Source: Hormiphora californensis | Taxonomy: Eukaryota; Ctenophora; Tentaculata; Cydippida; Pleurobrachiidae | DNA length: 64,000 nucleotides | Assembly: GCA_020137815.1 (NCBI GenBank) | Contig: CM035354.1 | Coordinates: 2,185,495-2,249,494 of the forward strand | Direction of reading: 5' to 3' | Shown: positions 1-11,800 of the stretch, in pieces | How positions within the stretch are numbered: position 1 is the stretch's first letter | Layout: each line of letters begins with the position of its first letter | The notes under the pieces: model-generated | What the model saw: the letters and a program-made list of their open reading frames with translations, nothing else | Database searches by the model: none | What the model was told of the DNA's origin: nothing | Position numbers and translations under genes: made by a program

Positions 1-181
1 TATACCTGTTGGCGGGATAGGAAGCTGTTGAAAGAGAAAGCTGTTGAAAAAGTAAGCTGTTGAAAGAGGAAGCTGTTGGGATAGAAAGCTGTTGAAAGAG
101 AGAAAGCTGTTGAAAAAGAAAGCTTTTGGGATAGAAAGCTCTTATTAGAGAAAGCTCAACTAGTCGATTTCCACATTCAAA
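1..181. repeat. Minisatellite in WASHC5 intron
   Basis: Short imperfect tandem units built on GAAAGCTGTTGAAAGA with variants. It lies beyond the last visible WASHC5 exon, so in the intron that runs off the window. No coding signal is seen. Confidence 0.75.
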
Positions 182-213
182 CAACTGCTAATAATTACTC
201 AATTTATAAATAC

Positions 214-2688
214 CCATGTAGATGCTAATAACCCAATTATCGGGAAAGTGCTTATCCACAATTTCTCTCATCACAGCGGATTGCGATGTCAGGATCTCGG
301 GGGAGAAGAACAGGGATACGTAGAGCATTGCTGCTTGGGTTGCTAGGGCAACGGATCGATGTTCCGGAAGCGGATAGTTTGACATTTGGTTATAAACATC
401 ATCAGACCTGTAAAATGATGGGGTGGGTAAAGAAAATTAATGAATCTCGGGTTATAATAACCAGATTTGAGACTTATCGATCTATTGTCAGGTAGGGGGT
501 ATTGTGAGTACCCGCTACCCACAATAATACACATACCTAAGCCTTCCTATGGCCATCTTGACCAAATCTTCCTTTACTGTCACCCTTGAAAAGTAGTTGC
601 ACGGATAGTTGTTCGGGCGTCTATTGGGATTGCTTGCGGAGGCACCCGTACTTCGAAGCAGTTTACAAACATCATCGATGTGCGAATCAACGGCAGCTTT
701 GTTAGCGTTGTACCTGTAAAATAACACGATACAACCAATGTTCAAATGAGATGTGTATCCAGAAAATAACTTTGCGGTGGAGAGAAATATACGCCAGCTC
801 TCACCTGTGGTACGCAACAAGAATTCTCTCCCTGACATGGCCTTCATACTTTATATCAGCCACCAGCAACATCACACCATATAGGTAGACACTCTCGCAC
901 AACAGTTGTTTTCCCTCCGGATCCATGAAAACAGTTTCAAGGGATTGCTGGATGAATATTCCCTCGTCAAGGTCCTCTATAAACCTGCAAAATGTTAGAT
1001 TTTCAAAATGCACTTGATCACAACCGTCTCGAACTTGAGTAAAGGAAGAGATCTCAGCAACCGTGACAGCATTAAAGTAAGAGTGGCGCGCCGTGTTTTC
1101 TCACAAAACTTAGTGGATGAACGGGGAGTACCACCAGGACCATTGGAATGGTATCGAAAATTTCCAATTCTGTCTCGTTCATTAGTTATGACGTAATATG
1201 TTCATTATTTCAACTTTCATAAAATTGCTCTACAGAAAAATCTGTGCATTGTGGATTGAAATGGATAATTGCATCGTGTTCAGCGTCAAAAAATAGTCGG
1301 GGTACCAAATTTTGGCGTCTCTACCTTGTCTGTGACGCGAGATATTGACAAATATAAAAAACGACCAAAGTGAGAGAAAGAGAGTTTGTTACTTTTGGGT
1401 GGTGCGCACAAACAACTAGCACCCAAAAGTAACAATCTCTCTCTCACCCATTTTGGTCGTTTTTGATAATTGTCGATATCTCGCGTCACAGACAAGGTAG
1501 AGACGCCAAAATTTGGTACCCCGACTATTTTTTGACGCTGAACACGATGCGAGCATCCATTTCAATCCACAATGCACAGATTTTTCTGTAGATCAATTTT
1601 ATGAAAGTTGAAATAATGAACATATTACGTCATAACTAATGAACGAGACAGAAATTTTCGATACCGTACCAATGGTCCTGGTGGTACTCCCCGTTCATCC
1701 ACTAAGTTTTGTGAGAAAACACGGCACGCCACTCTTACTTTAATACTGACCTCACTGTCTAGTGTCTACAGTTCAGACTAAAAACGGGTTAGGCCTAGGT
1801 TTGAATGTATGTCCCCTGCATGAGATCCATCAACACACACCTGTTTATGTCACAGATGTACTTGTAAATACTCTCAAAGGTTTTGTAAAACCGTTTCAAG
1901 AGGACAATGTGGTTTTCCCGAAATTCCTCGTCTCTATCCTGCAAAACAGGGGGAATTAGAGCTGCAAAGAGGGGGTCCGGAACAGAAGTTACTAAATACT
2001 TCGCACCTCGATATAACGTGCACAACCCACTCCCCTTGGTGACACAGTCACCCTTACGAAACGAAGCCTGCGGGCTGAGTTGTGACGGCGCCACCAACCA
2101 CTCCCCCGAAGAGACCGGTTCAACGAGGTTTGATTTCAATACCTGCAGAGTGCAGAACCTAACTATACCTGCAGAAACTATCTGTATACCTGCAGACAGC
2201 AGAACCTAACTATACCTGCAGAACCTATCTTTACCTGCAGAGTGCAGAATTCCTATCTTTACCTGCAGAGTGCAGAACCTATCTAATAGAGAGATAGTAT
2301 CTTTACCTGCAGAACCTATCTAATAGAGAGAGATAGTATCTTTACCTGCAGTTCGGTGTTGTTATCCAGTTTGTTGTTGAAGGAATCCACCGAGGTGAAG
2401 TAGGAGAAATCAACCAACAACTGACCGTACCTGCATCAAACAACAACATGGTTAATAATTCTACTGATTGGTCATCAAATCACTTCAACTTTTGTTCTAG
2501 AATTATGCCGTTGGATGAAACCTAGATAGAATGTCATCTCACCTATCTTGGTCATATTTGTTTGCGAGATAGAACACACTCGGTACATTAGAGGAGAGTC
2601 TCAGTAACTCAGCAATAATTGCACTTCCCCTCGCTACCAGATGGAGGAGAGTCTGCCCGCAGGCATTGTTGTCTGAGGTAAAGTTCAT
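214..2688 (-). CDS. WASHC5: WASH complex subunit 5 (strumpellin), N-terminal part
   Basis: Strumpellin is a subunit of the endosomal WASH complex, which drives Arp2/3 actin branching on endosomes. Six exons are visible: 2688-2543, 2430-2346, 1938-1841, 984-805, 713-537 and 407-214, joining without frame change into about 293 residues. They begin [12 protein letters not shown]; later blocks include [19 protein letters not shown], the [13 protein letters not shown] segment, [24 protein letters not shown] and [17 protein letters not shown]. All lie in the order and spacing of human strumpellin (1159 aa) as I remember it. The last donor is ATGG|GTATTT, and the gene continues off the left edge. 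The start ATG follows an AG acceptor-like site by one base. A 672-bp fold-back element lies in intron 3, and intron 2 holds repeats of its own donor site. Exon boundaries are inferred by hand. Confidence 0.93.
1072..1743. mobile_element. 672-bp fold-back MITE with TTAA ends
   Basis: A near-perfect inverted repeat. The left arm is 1072 to about 1399 and the right arm about 1427-1743, with a loop of roughly 30 bp. The element starts TTAAAGTAAGAGTGGC and ends with its complement. TTAA at both ends would fit a piggyBac-like target-site duplication, but this is an inference because TTAA is also part of the palindrome. It sits in WASHC5 intron 3 (exons 1938-1841 and 984-805). Confidence 0.8.
2144..2351. 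repeat. Tandem copies of the WASHC5 exon 2 donor site
   Basis: Irregular tandem repeats, each containing ACCTGCAG, which on the minus strand reads CTGCAG|GT. The true exon 2 donor (exon end at 2346) is CTGCAG|GTAAAGATA, and the same word recurs about four to six times downstream in the intron. Units also carry AATAGAGAGATAGTATCTTT. Confidence 0.75.
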
Positions 2689-2832
2689 TCTGCCATTGTG
2701 TATAACTAGCTATACAATGAGGAGAGAGGGGGGTTGTGAGTCAGTGATGTTAGGGGAAGTTCGGATTGGGATCAGAGACAAAGAATATTTCAGAGTAATT
2801 ATTATCTAAAACAACAATAATGTATAGTAATT

Positions 2833-5800
2833 TCATTTGAAACACTCATAACTGATTCCTAAACAGGACATTTCATGGAGTCTCCTGGCACCGTATTTGA
2901 CGAATTTCTCCCCACAGTTACTACAGGAGTATTGTTTCTCGCCAGTATGTGTGCTCATATGTTCCTTCAAGTTAGAAGACTGGCTAAATGCTGTTCCACA
3001 GACCTCACATTTGAATGGACGCTCACCAGTATGAACACGCTTGTGTCTTTTATAACTACTCGACACAGCAAACTTCTTTCCACACTCCTCACATTCAAAC
3101 GGTTGAACTCCAGTGTGTGTTCGCTGGTGGAGACTCAAGCTCCAGTTAGACGTGTAACTCATAGGACAAATATCACACTGGAACTTTTCTTTTGGGTGTC
3201 CAGTCACAATGTGGTCGAACAGCTCAGCTTTAGGCAACCTAACTCCGCAACCTTTCACACGACACGAAACGATGTTTTCATCACGATGCACTTGTTTCTG
3301 GTGGACTTTTAAATCACCTTTCCGGATAAAGCTTTTTCCACAATCCTTACATTTGTGGGATTTATCCGCCGTGTGAATCTCATTGTGTACAGCAAGATGC
3401 TTATATTGTTGAAAAGCCATGGGACAAACTTCACACCGGAATGACCTATCTGGGTGGTCAGCACTGACGTGATCAAACAACTCTTTTTCGGATGGTTTTA
3501 TGACCAGACAACCTGGTATCTTACACTTGAAACTTTCACGTTCTTTACTTTTGGAATCCATAGAGGTTTCCCCAAAATCAGTTTGTCTTTGAGTTGAAGA
3601 CTCACCGGGGGTAGAACTTGAGATAGGATGAAGTTTCACAAGATAAAGGCATTGCGGAGGAAACAAGTTTTGAGGCCGGCAAAGAGGAGGTTTTGGAGCG
3701 ATTGATAGTAGCGGAAAATGTGAATGAACCTCTTCTTCTCTCGAGTATCCGGGTGTGTCATCTGCGGATCTGAAAATCATATTATTTTTAGAGTTTCCAA
3801 TCTGCTTCTCACCACCAGAGGTAATGGATTCGTTCCCACCTGAAAAAAGGGAGAATTAATAAGTGGAAAGGACCAATAGCGAATAAAATAAAAAGCACAG
3901 TTATTTGACAGATGTCCCTTACTCACCATAAGACACACCATCAGTTAGTGAAGTGGCAGCAGACGTGGCAGGAACTGAGTAACCAGGATCCATTATTTCC
4001 ATCTTTACATCATCTGCTACTTCCATCTTTACAGGATCTACTACTACAGGATCCATTATTTCCATCTTTACAGGATCTACTACTTCTACATGGTCCACCA
4101 AACCCGATCCCAGGATTACAGGTGCTTCTCCTTGAATGTCACTCGACCCAGCGTCTAATTGAATGTCACTCGACCCAGCGTTTAATTGAATGTCACTCGA
4201 CCCAGCGTATAATTGAATGCCACTCGACCCAGCGTCTAATTGAATGTCATTTGACCCAGCGTCTACTTGAATGTCACTCGAACCAGCGTCTACTTGAATG
4301 TCACTCGACCCAGCGTCTACCCGGATGTCACTCCACCCAGCGTCTAATTGAATGTCACTCGAACCAGCGTCTACCCGGGTGTCACTCGACCCAGTTTGAG
4401 TTGCAACTTCTACCGATATGGTTGCTCTAACAACTCTGTACCCCGAATCATCCAGAAGATAGTTCCCTGGTTTTCCACAGCCCTCACAGTTAAAAAAGAT
4501 GTTGTTTCCCTCAACCCCTGATATTGTCGGAATCTTGGAGGAGACTGGTGAGTGCATCTCAGGTTTGATGTTGCATTCCACCTCAATTTGTTCCGTTTTC
4601 AGAAGGGGAGGACACGGTGTCCCTTAAGGAGGTGAAACCTCGACTAGAATAAGTTTTTTGGAGACCGGACCTAGGTTACGTATTTTTGACCGAGGAATCC
4701 GAAAAACATAAAATTAAAATCGAAAACGTAGCGGTTTTTGCGTAAAACGGCAAAAACTGTCATTTTTCAGCGATTTTCGACTTTTTACGCTTTCTAGTGA
4801 TTTAAAAAATATTTCCTTACAAGATATGATCTTGTGCTTCTAGACTAATAAAATACAATCGATCTGCTACAAATTGGTCCCGGGTTTGTGTGATTTGGTC
4901 AAAAGCTCTCTTTACTGTGGCCCATCAAAGATGGCCACTCTGTAAATATGTATTTGGCTCCTGTGGCTGCAGATGTAAACCAAAAGAAGATTTATTATAC
5001 ACTAAAATTTGCGTCTTCTCAAGGCGAACAACCTGGTTTTTACAGCATTCCATTTCATGCAGGCGTTGAGGAGTTACAGCTGAAAAACTGGTACAGTGGA
5101 TTTTGGAAATACCCCTACTTCAACAAACCCTAATTCAGATAAGATTTCGAAAAATATACATCTGCATACATGAAAATGAAGCTCAGGCAAATGCCAACGT
5201 GATGCAAAAAACGGGAAGTGTCTAACTTATTTCGTTTAGAAGCTATAGCCAAAGTAAAAGTGCTTATATTTGCCTTGAAAACACCCTCTAAAAGCCCTGA
5301 AAAACAGCAAATCTGTCTAAAAATGCAATACGAATAAAATGTCACCTCCAGTGCACCAACTTAGCCCCCTGTGGACAGAATTTGTTTGAAATTGTCAGAA
5401 ATTGTCTAAAAGTATGGTTTTTAGAGGGTGTTTTCAAGGCAAATATAAGCACTTTTACTTTGGCTATAGCTTCTTAACGAAATAAGTTAGACACTTCCCG
5501 TTTTTTGCATCACGTTAGCATTTGCCTGAGCTTCATTTTCATGTATGCAGATGTATATTTTCCGAAATCTTATCTGGATTAGGGTTTGTTGAAGTAGGGG
5601 TATTTCCAAAATCCACTGTACCAGTTTTTCAGCTGTAACTCCTCAACGCCTGCATGAAATGGAATGCCGTAAAAACCAGGTTGTTCGCCTTGAGAAGACG
5701 CAAATTTTAGTGTATAATAAATCTTCTTTTGGTTTACATCTGCAGCCACAGGAGCCAAATACATATTTGCAGAGTGGCCATCTTTGATGGGCCACAGTAA

Positions 5801-6687
5801 AAAGAGCTTTTGACCAAATCACACAAACCCGGGACCAATTTGTAGCAAATCGATTGTATTTTATTAGTCTAGAAGCACAAGATCATATCTTGTAAGGAAA
5901 TATTTTTTAGATCTCTAGAAAGCGTAAAAAGTCGAAAATCGCTGAAAAATGACAGTTTTTGCCGTTTTACGCAAAAACCGCTACGTTTTCGATTTTAATT
6001 TTATGTTTTTCGGATTCCTCGGTCAAAAATACGTATCCTAGGTCCGGTCTCCAAAAATCTTATTCTAGCCGAGGTTTCACCTCCTTAAGGGACACCGTGA
6101 GGAATTTGAAACTTTTTGGCAGCTCTAGAGACGGCTTTGTCAGTTTGGGATCTATCGGGTTTTCTTTTTGACGTGATAATTTTCTGGTTATCGGCACACA
6201 ATTCATCGACAATTCCAATTATATCTCTCCTCGGTCGTTTGCGAGAAGGTTTGTCTAATTCTGCTTGTTCTGGCCCTCCTGATAATACCGACTCCGGGAT
6301 AGCATCTTCTCTTAGCTTCACCATCATCCCTTTACGATAGCAGAGCGTCACCTAATATAAAAGAGATGTCTGGCTTGAGAATTAGTACATTTGTTGCCTA
6401 TCGTATAAATAGGCAATCATAAAATAACACTAACAGTAACAATACAGATAACAATACAAATTCTACCAATCAAAGGCATCGTACGACGCACATTTCAGAA
6501 ACTCATATGTACTTACATTCAGGTTATCATTTTCATACCTCGAGAATGTTCTCAATTGACGCATCCGAGAAATGATCCGAACATACCCAGCGAGAACCGG
6601 TAATATCCTGATCTCTTCTACCGATACGAATTGCCCATGACTGCCTTCTTTTGCTTCGGGAAGGGGAATGTCCTCAACCACTCCCGC
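2833..6687 (-). CDS. C2H2 zinc-finger protein, coding exon split by a fold-back element
   Basis: Visible exons: 6687-6517, 6351-6100 continued as 4612-3927, and 3839-2833 (stop at 2833). The C-terminal exon carries about eight C2H2 fingers. Most are canonical (for example FECEECGKKF with HKRVHTGERP linkers); two are longer CX4C types beginning CKIPGC and CRVKGC, and the last ends H-x3-C. The middle exon encodes a 10-residue repeat (SSDIQLDAG type), seen about nine times, and a basic RKRPRRD stretch that may be a nuclear signal. The protein is probably a sequence-specific DNA-binding regulator. A 1487-bp inverted-repeat element lies between codons for ...FQIP and PLLKTE. Removing it plus one 4-bp AGGA duplication restores one continuous frame, so I treat both sides as one original exon. 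The first visible exon starts at an acceptor, so the true start is upstream and unknown. The N-terminal domain is not recognised. Confidence 0.8.
4129..4400 (-). repeat. 30-bp coding minisatellite in zinc-finger gene
   Basis: About nine 30-bp units (plus strand TGAATGTCACTCGACCCAGC type) in frame, giving a 10-residue repeat of the GSSDIQ(L/V)DA type. Substitutions are mostly at the variable L/V and neighbouring codons. Confidence 0.85.
4613..6099. mobile_element. 1487-bp fold-back element inserted in a coding exon
   Basis: Terminal inverted repeat CACGGTGTCCCTTAAGGAGG at 4613, with its complement ending at 6099. Arms run about 4613-5295 and 5423-6099, nearly identical, around a unique loop of about 125 bp. 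The direct repeat AGGA flanks both sides (4609-4612 and 6100-6103). Each arm carries the same 61-codon open frame (4948-5133 plus, 5579-5764 minus), which differ by one residue. No transposase is visible, so it is non-autonomous. Confidence 0.85.
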
Positions 6688-7049
6688 CTGTCACTTTTAC
6701 TAGTGTTTCTCTTGGAGCAGCCAATTGCTGCACATCTTGGCATAGCTAACAAGAATTATTTTCGTTATGCAAACATAAATATTGGTTTTCCTGCCACAAA
6801 TGAATGTAAAATTAAGCTTAAAAACTGGATTTCCTAGGTTCAATTTCAACTTCACAAAGTGATGTTTTAAGCCCCACCCCTCCCCCTTGCCCAACCATTA
6901 ACCAACCTCCGTCTCAGTGAGAATCTCACCACATATAGCACCAACAGTTCTCGCCACATTTAATAGCTCGACTATAGCACCAGGTGGACTATACTATGTA
7001 GGCGGCGGTGTCTCAATCAACGTGACACCACCCTCTCATTTCAACTACG
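6688..7049. other. Intergenic or upstream intron, nothing recognised
   Basis: Sequence between the first visible zinc-finger exon and the first secreted-protein gene. I see no repeat structure or confident exon, though the zinc-finger gene must begin somewhere in or beyond this stretch. Confidence 0.5.
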
Positions 7050-7692
7050 ATGTTCGCTGCTGTTGCTCTGTTTCTGGTTGTTGCTGTCCAGGGTCAGAGA
7101 CCCGGGGAGTTCTCAATTGATGTCCCATTTATGATCCTGGCTCCCCACTCTCATGGGCCCGTTACCTTCAAATTTCACGTTAGTATGCTTTGTTAGATCT
7201 TGTGTTTCCTTATGAGATACTGATAGTAACAGTGCTGCTTGAGCTACTGAGAGTAAACCGGTTTGTCTCATATAAGACCCTCCTCTTCGGGCCGAAGGCC
7301 CGGTGCGGCTACGTGAGGCCGCGTAGAGGTTGCGCGATGTACAGTCAGTGTCTGACAACAAACCGGTATAAGTTCTACTATACTTTGACCCACATTTTCG
7401 AGAGATTGGAATGACACTAAAATCTCATCAGGTGACTGCATCCAAGAGCTCTAACTACCAAGTCCAAGAGGACGGTATCTCCCTGCTAACTCATAATGTC
7501 GAGACTCGAGAATGGGAGAAACCTGCCTTTTCCTTCTCTCTGGAGACCAAGGATAACGGAAGGAAAGTGACTGGATATGTTAGTATTGAAAGCACTAACT
7601 GTGACCTACAAAGGTGGTACAGGGTCAGCTACCGAGTCAGTGAGAAGAGGACCATCCACCAACGGTTCAGAATTAAAATTAGGGAGTGCTAA
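7050..7692 (+). CDS. Small secreted protein, tandem paralogue 1
   Basis: Two exons, 7050-7178 and 7432-7692, joined in phase 0 (donor CAC|GTTAGT, acceptor ATCAG|GTG), give 129 residues. The N-terminus MFAAVALFLVVAVQG is a typical signal peptide. The mature part has no recognised domain, is rich in beta-type residues and contains just two cysteines, one mid-domain (STNCDLQRWY) and one as the last residue (RFRIKIREC*), probably forming a disulfide. The downstream gene at 8021 has the same exon structure, signal peptide and C-terminal pattern, so the two are tandem duplicates. The function is unknown; secretion is the only supported prediction. Confidence 0.75.
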
Positions 7693-8020
7693 AATATTCC
7701 GTCCTAATTTAATTCCTAATCAACTTGGGATGTTTTAGTTTAAAATAAACAATTTAAATGTTCACATGTTCACCATTCGCCACTCAAAAGGTCCTAATTG
7801 AATTCCTAAATGACTTTGGCTTTGAAACAACATGTTGACACCATTGATAACTCTCTAAGTCTAAATTGAATTCCTAATTGACTTGTTAAGTTTGAAACAT
7901 GTTCATGGTCACCAGGTGTGGCTCACAAAGCTTTCTCAAAGACAGTTTAGTACGTGAAAACAATCTAGCTACCTTCCCTACTTAAATACTCGCTCAATTT
8001 CTCTCACTTCTCATTCCAAC

Positions 8021-8644
8021 ATGTTTCTGTTTGTGCTGTTGTTCGTGTTCGTAGCGGTCACTGCTGCAGGGGAGAAAGAGAACCCTGACAACTTCCGACT
8101 GAGGGGACACTCCCTCATCTTCATTTCCCAGGAGCAGCCCCTCAAATTCGGACTTCAGGTTAGAAACAAGTAGGAACCGACCGAAACAAGTAAACAACCA
8201 ATCAGAACTCGTTATTTAGGTCACGTGACTGGTTATCAGCCAATCAGGGACCAGTATTTCCTGATTCGGTCGGTTCCTGGAAACAAGTACTATTGAAACT
8301 TAGTGATTTCATATATTATGAAGTTGCTGGAATCAGATTTGTTCCAAACCCAACACATTACCCCCACCTTTTAATTGCAGGTGATGTCGGACAAATACCC
8401 CATCCGCGAGGACGACATTTCATTTGAGATGAAGAGCAATGGAACCTGGATTGATGAACCCAACTTTAACGTCAAGACAAATAACCGTGACAATCAGAAT
8501 GAGAATTACCCTTTCATGGCTGGAGCTGTGGTGAGGATTGATAGTGTGTCATGCGATGATAGGAGGCTTTACAGGATGGTTTATACCCTGACCCAGGGCC
8601 GGGAGCTGTATAAGAGGTTCAGGATCAAGGTCCAGGGATGCTAA
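8021..8644 (+). CDS. Small secreted protein, tandem paralogue 2
   Basis: Exons 8021-8158 and 8381-8644 joined in phase 0 (CAG|GTTAGA, TTGCAG|GTG) give 133 residues. The signal peptide is MFLFVLLFVFVAVTA. The C-terminal block, with SVSCDDRRLYRMVYTL and RFRIKVQGC*, mirrors paralogue 1, including both cysteines and the terminal one. The rest has diverged strongly, suggesting an old duplication or fast evolution. A 109-bp hAT-type MITE begins 12 bp after the donor. No known family is recognised. Confidence 0.75.
8171..8279 (+). mobile_element. hAT-type MITE, copy A
   Basis: 109 bp, ending in inverted repeats of CAGGAACCGACCGA (first base is T here). The flanking 8-bp duplication is GAAACAAG (8163-8170 and 8280-8287). 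It lies in the intron of secreted paralogue 2. The 8-bp duplication and CAG... termini fit the hAT superfamily. Confidence 0.92.
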
Positions 8645-8833
8645 TATATATATATATATTGAATAACAACAATTATATTTAGTACTTATCTCTCACTCTC
8701 CGTGTTCTCTCTGTCAGTGTGTCATTAGCTATAAGGAAGGGAAATGAGTTAGAAAATAGGTAAAATTATCAAGCACAGAAAATTCAAAAGAATAAATTCA
8801 AATTAACATACAATCAACAAATAATATAACAAT

Positions 8834-11800
8834 TCATAAAAAGTATTCCAACTGTGTTAATCCATTGTAAAGATTGTAAATCTGATTTGCTCGGATCTGT
8901 TTGTCCTTTTGTTTCTTCAAGTGTGTCATCCTTTCCTCGGGTAGCGGTTTACCCTTGTAACTCACAATAGCCGCCCGCAGTTTCTTAGCCACGTCCTTTG
9001 TTAACTTCTGGCTGAGGAGCTGGGGAGGCCGGTTCCCCTCTAGCGCCGGCCATGTTGGACCCACCGTGGTGGCTAACTCCCCTAGTTTGTCCACCACCTG
9101 AGTGTAGGTAAGGAGCCCCTCCGGGTCCGAGGTGGGGGTGACAGGGGGTGTAGAGCTTCCGCACTGGAATTGCTCATAGTTGGTGTTGTAGAAGTGCACC
9201 AGGTTGTTGAGGTGGGAGATATGGAGGGATTTGAAGACTACCTAGTCAGGGAGAGAGAGGAAATCTGAGTTGTAGCTGGTATTTGTCTCTGTCTCTCTGT
9301 CTCTAACTCTGTCTCTAACTCACTCTCTCTGTTTCTGTCTCTGTCTCTGTCTCTCCATCTTCCCCTATGGCATATCTCCCTCTCTCTTACCCGGTAAAAA
9401 GACAGAAGGGCATGTTTCAGGACCCGTCGGATATCCACAGTTGTGGACTCGACACCTCCTCCCGCCTCCACAAAGATGTCTTTGTAAATTCCATACAGGA
9501 GAGGTATTAGGCAGTCAACGACACACCGCGGTCCCAACTGAAACATACAAGAGAGGTATTAGGCAGTCAACGACACACCGCGGTCCCAACTGAAACATAC
9601 AAGAGAGGTATTAGGCAGTCAACCACACACCGCGGTCCCAACTGAAACATACAGGAGAGGTATTAGGCAGTCAACCACACACCGCGGTCCCAACTGAAAC
9701 ATACAAGAGAGGTATTAGGCAGTCAACCACACACCGCGGTCCCAACTGAAACATACAAGAGAGGTATTAGGCAGTCAACCACACACCGCGGTCCCAACTG
9801 AAACACAGCCATGGGGGTTGTACTATACTAGGTTGTACTGGGTTGTATTGTATTGTATTGTGTCAGGCGACTCAACAGCTAGGTTGTACTACTAGGTTCA
9901 TCTTTTATTCTAAAAATGCGTTAGTTAGGCGGGGGGGGGGTTAGGCGACTCAACAGCTGGGGTGAAGTTGCCTGGCTAGACTGTGTTTCGGGCGCCCCGC
10001 CCCCTTCCTTTGCAAATGTAAAGGGAGGGTTAGAACATAGCAAGGGTGAAGCTGCTTTGAAAACACTACATTACTGTCAGGCCAATGCTCTGACCGCGGG
10101 TCAGGCCAATGCTCTGACAGCTATGTTAGCACCCGGTGGGCGGACTCTAGTGCTAACGGACTCTTTATCTAAATTCAAGGCGGACTCTATATCTAAAAGC
10201 GGACTCTTTATCTACAGTTAGACTTTGAAAAAAATTTAGATAAAGAGTCCGCCCAGTGTAGACTTTTTAGATATAGAGTCCGCACTGTGTAGACTTTTTA
10301 GACATAGAGTCCCCTGGTACATTTTGGCGCCAAATCCCCCAACCCGGACTCTATGTCTAAAATCCTAAACCAACCCAAAACCTAACCCTAACCATAACCC
10401 TAACCCTAACCTCGAACCCAAATAATGGCCCTAACACTTCTCAATTAGTATAGAGGTACAGCAAACTCTCGTTTCCGGCCTAACGGCCGAAATCTCGAGT
10501 TCGCTGAGAATGGCGGACTCTATGTCTAATTTAGATTTATGTAGATATAGAGTCCGCTCTTTGTAGACTTTTTGGGGGGGGTCCAGCCCTAAAAAAAGCT
10601 AAACTAACGGCCAAAATCAGGGTACCTTTAGCCTTTTTTAGCTTTTTTTAGCTTTTTTAAGGCTAAAAAAAGCTAAAAAAAGGCTAAAAAAAGCTAAAAT
10701 TGAGATTTTAGTGGATTCATATAGGTTCGAATCCCGCTGACGCCAAATTTTTTAAACTTTTATTATAACGTTTTATAACGTTTTTTGAACTTTTTTAAAA
10801 CTATTTTTATCAAATTTGAATAATATTTTTATCGAAAAAATGTCTCCAGAAAATGGCAGTAGGGGTGGATACAGAAATTGCTATGTATGGACATAAACGG
10901 TAGATTATGGTAAAAAAATGTGCAGGAAATGAACAAATGCAGTCAATAGACGTCCGGAAGGATGAAAATTTAATGGAAAAGTGTCAAGATGAATGCTGAA
11001 AAAACATAAAAAGTAGGGCTAAAAAAAGCTAAAAAAAGCAATCGACCAAAATCAGGGTACCTTTAGCTTTTTTTAGGGCTGGACCCCCCCCCCCCCCCCC
11101 CCCCCCCACTTTTTAGATAAAGAGTGTTGTAACCAGGCAACCTCGTGATTTAACCTCAAGTATTATATTATGTCTCTGTTACTGATAACAATTCACTTCG
11201 CATTCTCGTTATCGCAATACGCTTGTCTTCAACTTTGTCAAACCATAACAATTGGAGCCTGAGTACTAAAAACCCAATATGTCCGAGGACTATAAGTCCA
11301 AGTTAGAGGCATTTATTTCTAACCATCCTACACTAAAGGATGAGATCGAAGCACTTGTTCAACCTCCTAATCCTACTATTGAACAAGACTCGGTTAATGC
11401 GATTGCCTCCGCATTGAATTCGTTTTCGTTTGCTAACCAACTGCCCTCATTTAACAAAGGCGACAGTTTTCCAACTCATTGTAACCGATTTTCTGAACAT
11501 GTGGAAATTTCTCAAACTCCACCCACTCAGCAGTTTGCTTTGTTTCTAACTTCTATCAAGTGTGATCAAACCTACGCCTTGGTAAGAAATGCTAACATTC
11601 TAGAAAACGTGAAGTTGGATCACGTTCAATTCCTAAAACGTCTAAAAGACATCATTTACGGAGAGCAACGTTTCTCACTCCGTAACAGTCTACTAGACTG
11701 TACTCAGAAATCATCAGAAACTGTTTCTGAGTATGTTTTCAGGCTAAGACAGAAAGCAGAATTAGCCTATCCTTCAGACCAGGAGCTGGCCAATGACAGT

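Noticed and set aside
9500-9803. CRISPR-like array
   Set aside because: No spacers; contiguous 52-bp tandem repeats in an animal intron.
10376-10425. True telomere
   Set aside because: Short, degenerate and embedded in an intron between genes.
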